Shown: one piece after another, positions 62,534 through 64,000 of the stretch | Numbering within the stretch: position 1 is the first letter of the stretch | How the letters are laid out: the number at the start of each line of letters is the position of its first letter | Notes under the pieces: model-generated | Databases searched by the model: none | Seen by the model: only the letters and a program-made list of their open reading frames with translations | Told to the model about the DNA's origin: nothing | Assembly: GCF_964355755.1 (NCBI RefSeq) | Contig: NC_092671.1 | Location: 7,079,001 to 7,143,000, forward strand | Source of the DNA: Antedon mediterranea | Taxonomy: Eukaryota > Echinodermata > Crinoidea > Comatulida > Antedonidae | Direction of reading: 5' to 3' | Length of the DNA: 64,000 bases | Translations under genes and position numbers: made by a program

Positions 62534-63409
62534 ATGACTGAACAAGTTCGTGTAATTCTTTGGTGTATTCCTCGTACAGTTTCTACTGCCTTTGAGAAAT
62601 GTATGAGTAACCTTGACGATGTACAGATCATTAATGAGCCGTACGTGTCCGCGTTCACCATTGGGCCAGAAAAGTTTCCTCCACCAGAAGGTTTGGAAAA
62701 AGAAATAGATATATTTATAGAGAAATCAAATGCCATAGTTTCGGGGTATGATGGTGGCTGGGAGCCAGACGTGGCAACCTACAAGTTTATTAAAGAGAAT
62801 ATTTTGGAGGCTGAATATCCAGGCAAGAATGTGGTGTTTGCCAAAGATACGTCATATGCCATCACATGGAAACTCCATATGCTACCTAAAGGCTACCGAC
62901 ATGCATTCTTGATTCGCAATCCTGTCAAAGTGTTTCCCTCTTGGAAGAAAATGTTAAACAATTTTCAGAAGACACTTTCTTCAGAGTGTTTGGAAAACAA
63001 CAATAATTTTGTGCCAAAAAAATATGGTTTTGGAGAAAGTGTTCAATTGTATGAGCATCTTGTAAAGACCGGGATTGAACCAGACCCGGTAATCATAGAT
63101 GCTGATGATCTTTTGGAAAATCCAGAAATGATTTTAAGAGAGTTTTGTAAACGCACAGGAATTCTGTATAGTCACGAATTATTGAATTGGGATGCAGGAG
63201 AAAGTGTTACACACAAATGGAAGGCTTCTAATGTATACATGAAAGGCAACAAAGTATTTGGTTATTATGACAAAGCATTTACAAGTGAACGTTTTCACAA
63301 ACCTGAACCGCCCGCTGATCGTGCAGAACTACCAGAAGATGTGAACGTCTGTATTGACGCCGCATTGCCATACTATGAACAATTGTATGCTCTACGTCTG
63401 TGTACATAA
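62534..63409 (+). CDS. Sulfotransferase-like P-loop protein, paralogue 3
   Basis: 291 residues, uninterrupted. Closest to paralogue 2 in the N-terminal half and to paralogue 1 in the Asn-rich stretch (LNNFQKTLSSECLENNNN), as if gene conversion had mixed the copies. PRTVSTAF, NEPY and FLIRNPVKVFPSW (with Arg and Ser) are retained. The usual FVKDMS before the central Trp reads FAKDTS here. Start at ATG 62534; a possible 3' splice site (TTCTAGTATAG) precedes it. A longer in-frame stretch upstream has no ATG. AATAAA at 63423. Its 3' flank repeats that of paralogue 2. Confidence 0.9.
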   Translation: MTEQVRVILWCIPRTVSTAFEKCMSNLDDVQIINEPYVSAFTIGPEKFPPPEGLEKEIDIFIEKSNAIVSGYDGGWEPDVATYKFIKENILEAEYPGKNVVFAKDTSYAITWKLHMLPKGYRHAFLIRNPVKVFPSWKKMLNNFQKTLSSECLENNNNFVPKKYGFGESVQLYEHLVKTGIEPDPVIIDADDLLENPEMILREFCKRTGILYSHELLNWDAGESVTHKWKASNVYMKGNKVFGYYDKAFTSERFHKPEPPADRAELPEDVNVCIDAALPYYEQLYALRLCT

Positions 63410-63649
63410 ACTTCCTTAAGAAAATAAACAGAATGATTTAAGTTTTAAGTTGAGAACAGTAGATAAAAGTGTCTTCCTATGTGTCATGTCAAATGGTTGA
63501 TTCAAATTGTTTTCCATCACAAAATTAATTATAACTTTAATTTGATTCATCTGAATTAATTATAGGGTACTCGTACCAAGCAAGATCGGTGCGAGACTAT
63601 AGGTAACAAAAATACAGATTTTATGCCAACATTTTTCTAACTTCAACTT

Positions 63650-64000
63650 TACAAACAAACATGTTCACGCCTGTTGCTAAATGTTAAGCATAGACAATTC
63701 TCTGTCTTAACACGTTCGGTAAACTTCAATCGATGTAACTTTTAAAAAATAGTATTATATATTTACTTATATATTTTATTGATGTTCAGGCTGCGTTAAA
63801 TATATTACTGAACCAAGTGAATGTAATGGATTACTTTATTGGTCAAGAACATTGTAATTATGAATCTCTAAGCCTAAGAATAAACAAAACACAATAAAAA
63901 ATGTCTTGTTTGGTTTTTTTTAAATAAAAACTAGTATAGTGTATTTTCCACCCCTACAGTAAACTGATGCCGCAGTTTATTGGCGGACTGGATCTGAAGG
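63650..64000 (+). pseudogene. Second relic of a cholinesterase-like gene, cut by the window end
   Basis: Parallel to 59400-59780: ttaacacgttcggtaaactt, gaatgtaatggattacttta, acccctacag and then aactgatgccgcagtttatt and ggactggatctgaagg. The exon-2 start LTDAA-like is nearer to intact here than in the first relic, but the Tyr-Gly-Gly region is deleted. What follows lies outside the window, so a longer gene copy cannot be excluded. Confidence 0.65.

Overview
This is nuclear DNA of an AT-rich animal genome. The genes are intron-rich with GT-AG splice sites, and the gaps are filled with miniature inverted-repeat elements, minisatellites and decayed transposon-like genes. The gene content (a natriuretic-peptide-type receptor guanylate cyclase, cholinesterase-like proteins ending in a vertebrate-type T peptide, and tandem single-exon sulfotransferase-like genes) suggests an invertebrate deuterostome. 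An echinoderm such as a sea cucumber or feather star is my best guess; this is inference, and nothing here fixes the species.

Layout. 1-2280 (minus): wreck of a multi-copy gene family whose motifs resemble FEN1/PIN nucleases. 4884-32410 (minus): a complete receptor guanylate cyclase. I could place 21 coding exons with matching phases, giving 1,054 residues in the order signal peptide, ligand-binding domain, one transmembrane helix, kinase-homology domain, coiled-coil linker and cyclase. Its introns hold a 34-bp minisatellite, a 25-bp octamer-bearing minisatellite, a tandem pair of about 1.5-kb repeats and many short inverted-repeat elements. 35247-39381 and 48927-53778 (plus): two paralogous 8-exon cholinesterase-like genes of 611 and 608 residues. 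They are separated by a nested, fold-back transposon-like mass at about 41.09-48.76 kb. 56067-56951, 58217-59098 and 62534-63409 (plus): three paralogous sulfotransferase-like genes, each with one coding exon. The last two were duplicated together with a 3' flank that carries broken pieces of a cholinesterase-like gene.

How the genes relate. The cyclase should be a cell-surface receptor making cGMP and has no evident functional link to the other genes. The esterase-like and sulfotransferase-like genes form one plus-strand cluster that has grown by tandem duplication. The esterase relics behind the second and third sulfotransferase genes show that both families were once interleaved and copied together. 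The esterase-like proteins keep the Ser-Glu-His triad and a Trp-rich tetramerisation tail, but have lost the choline-binding Trp, most of the omega loop and one oxyanion glycine. They are probably secreted oligomers that are not acetylcholinesterases.
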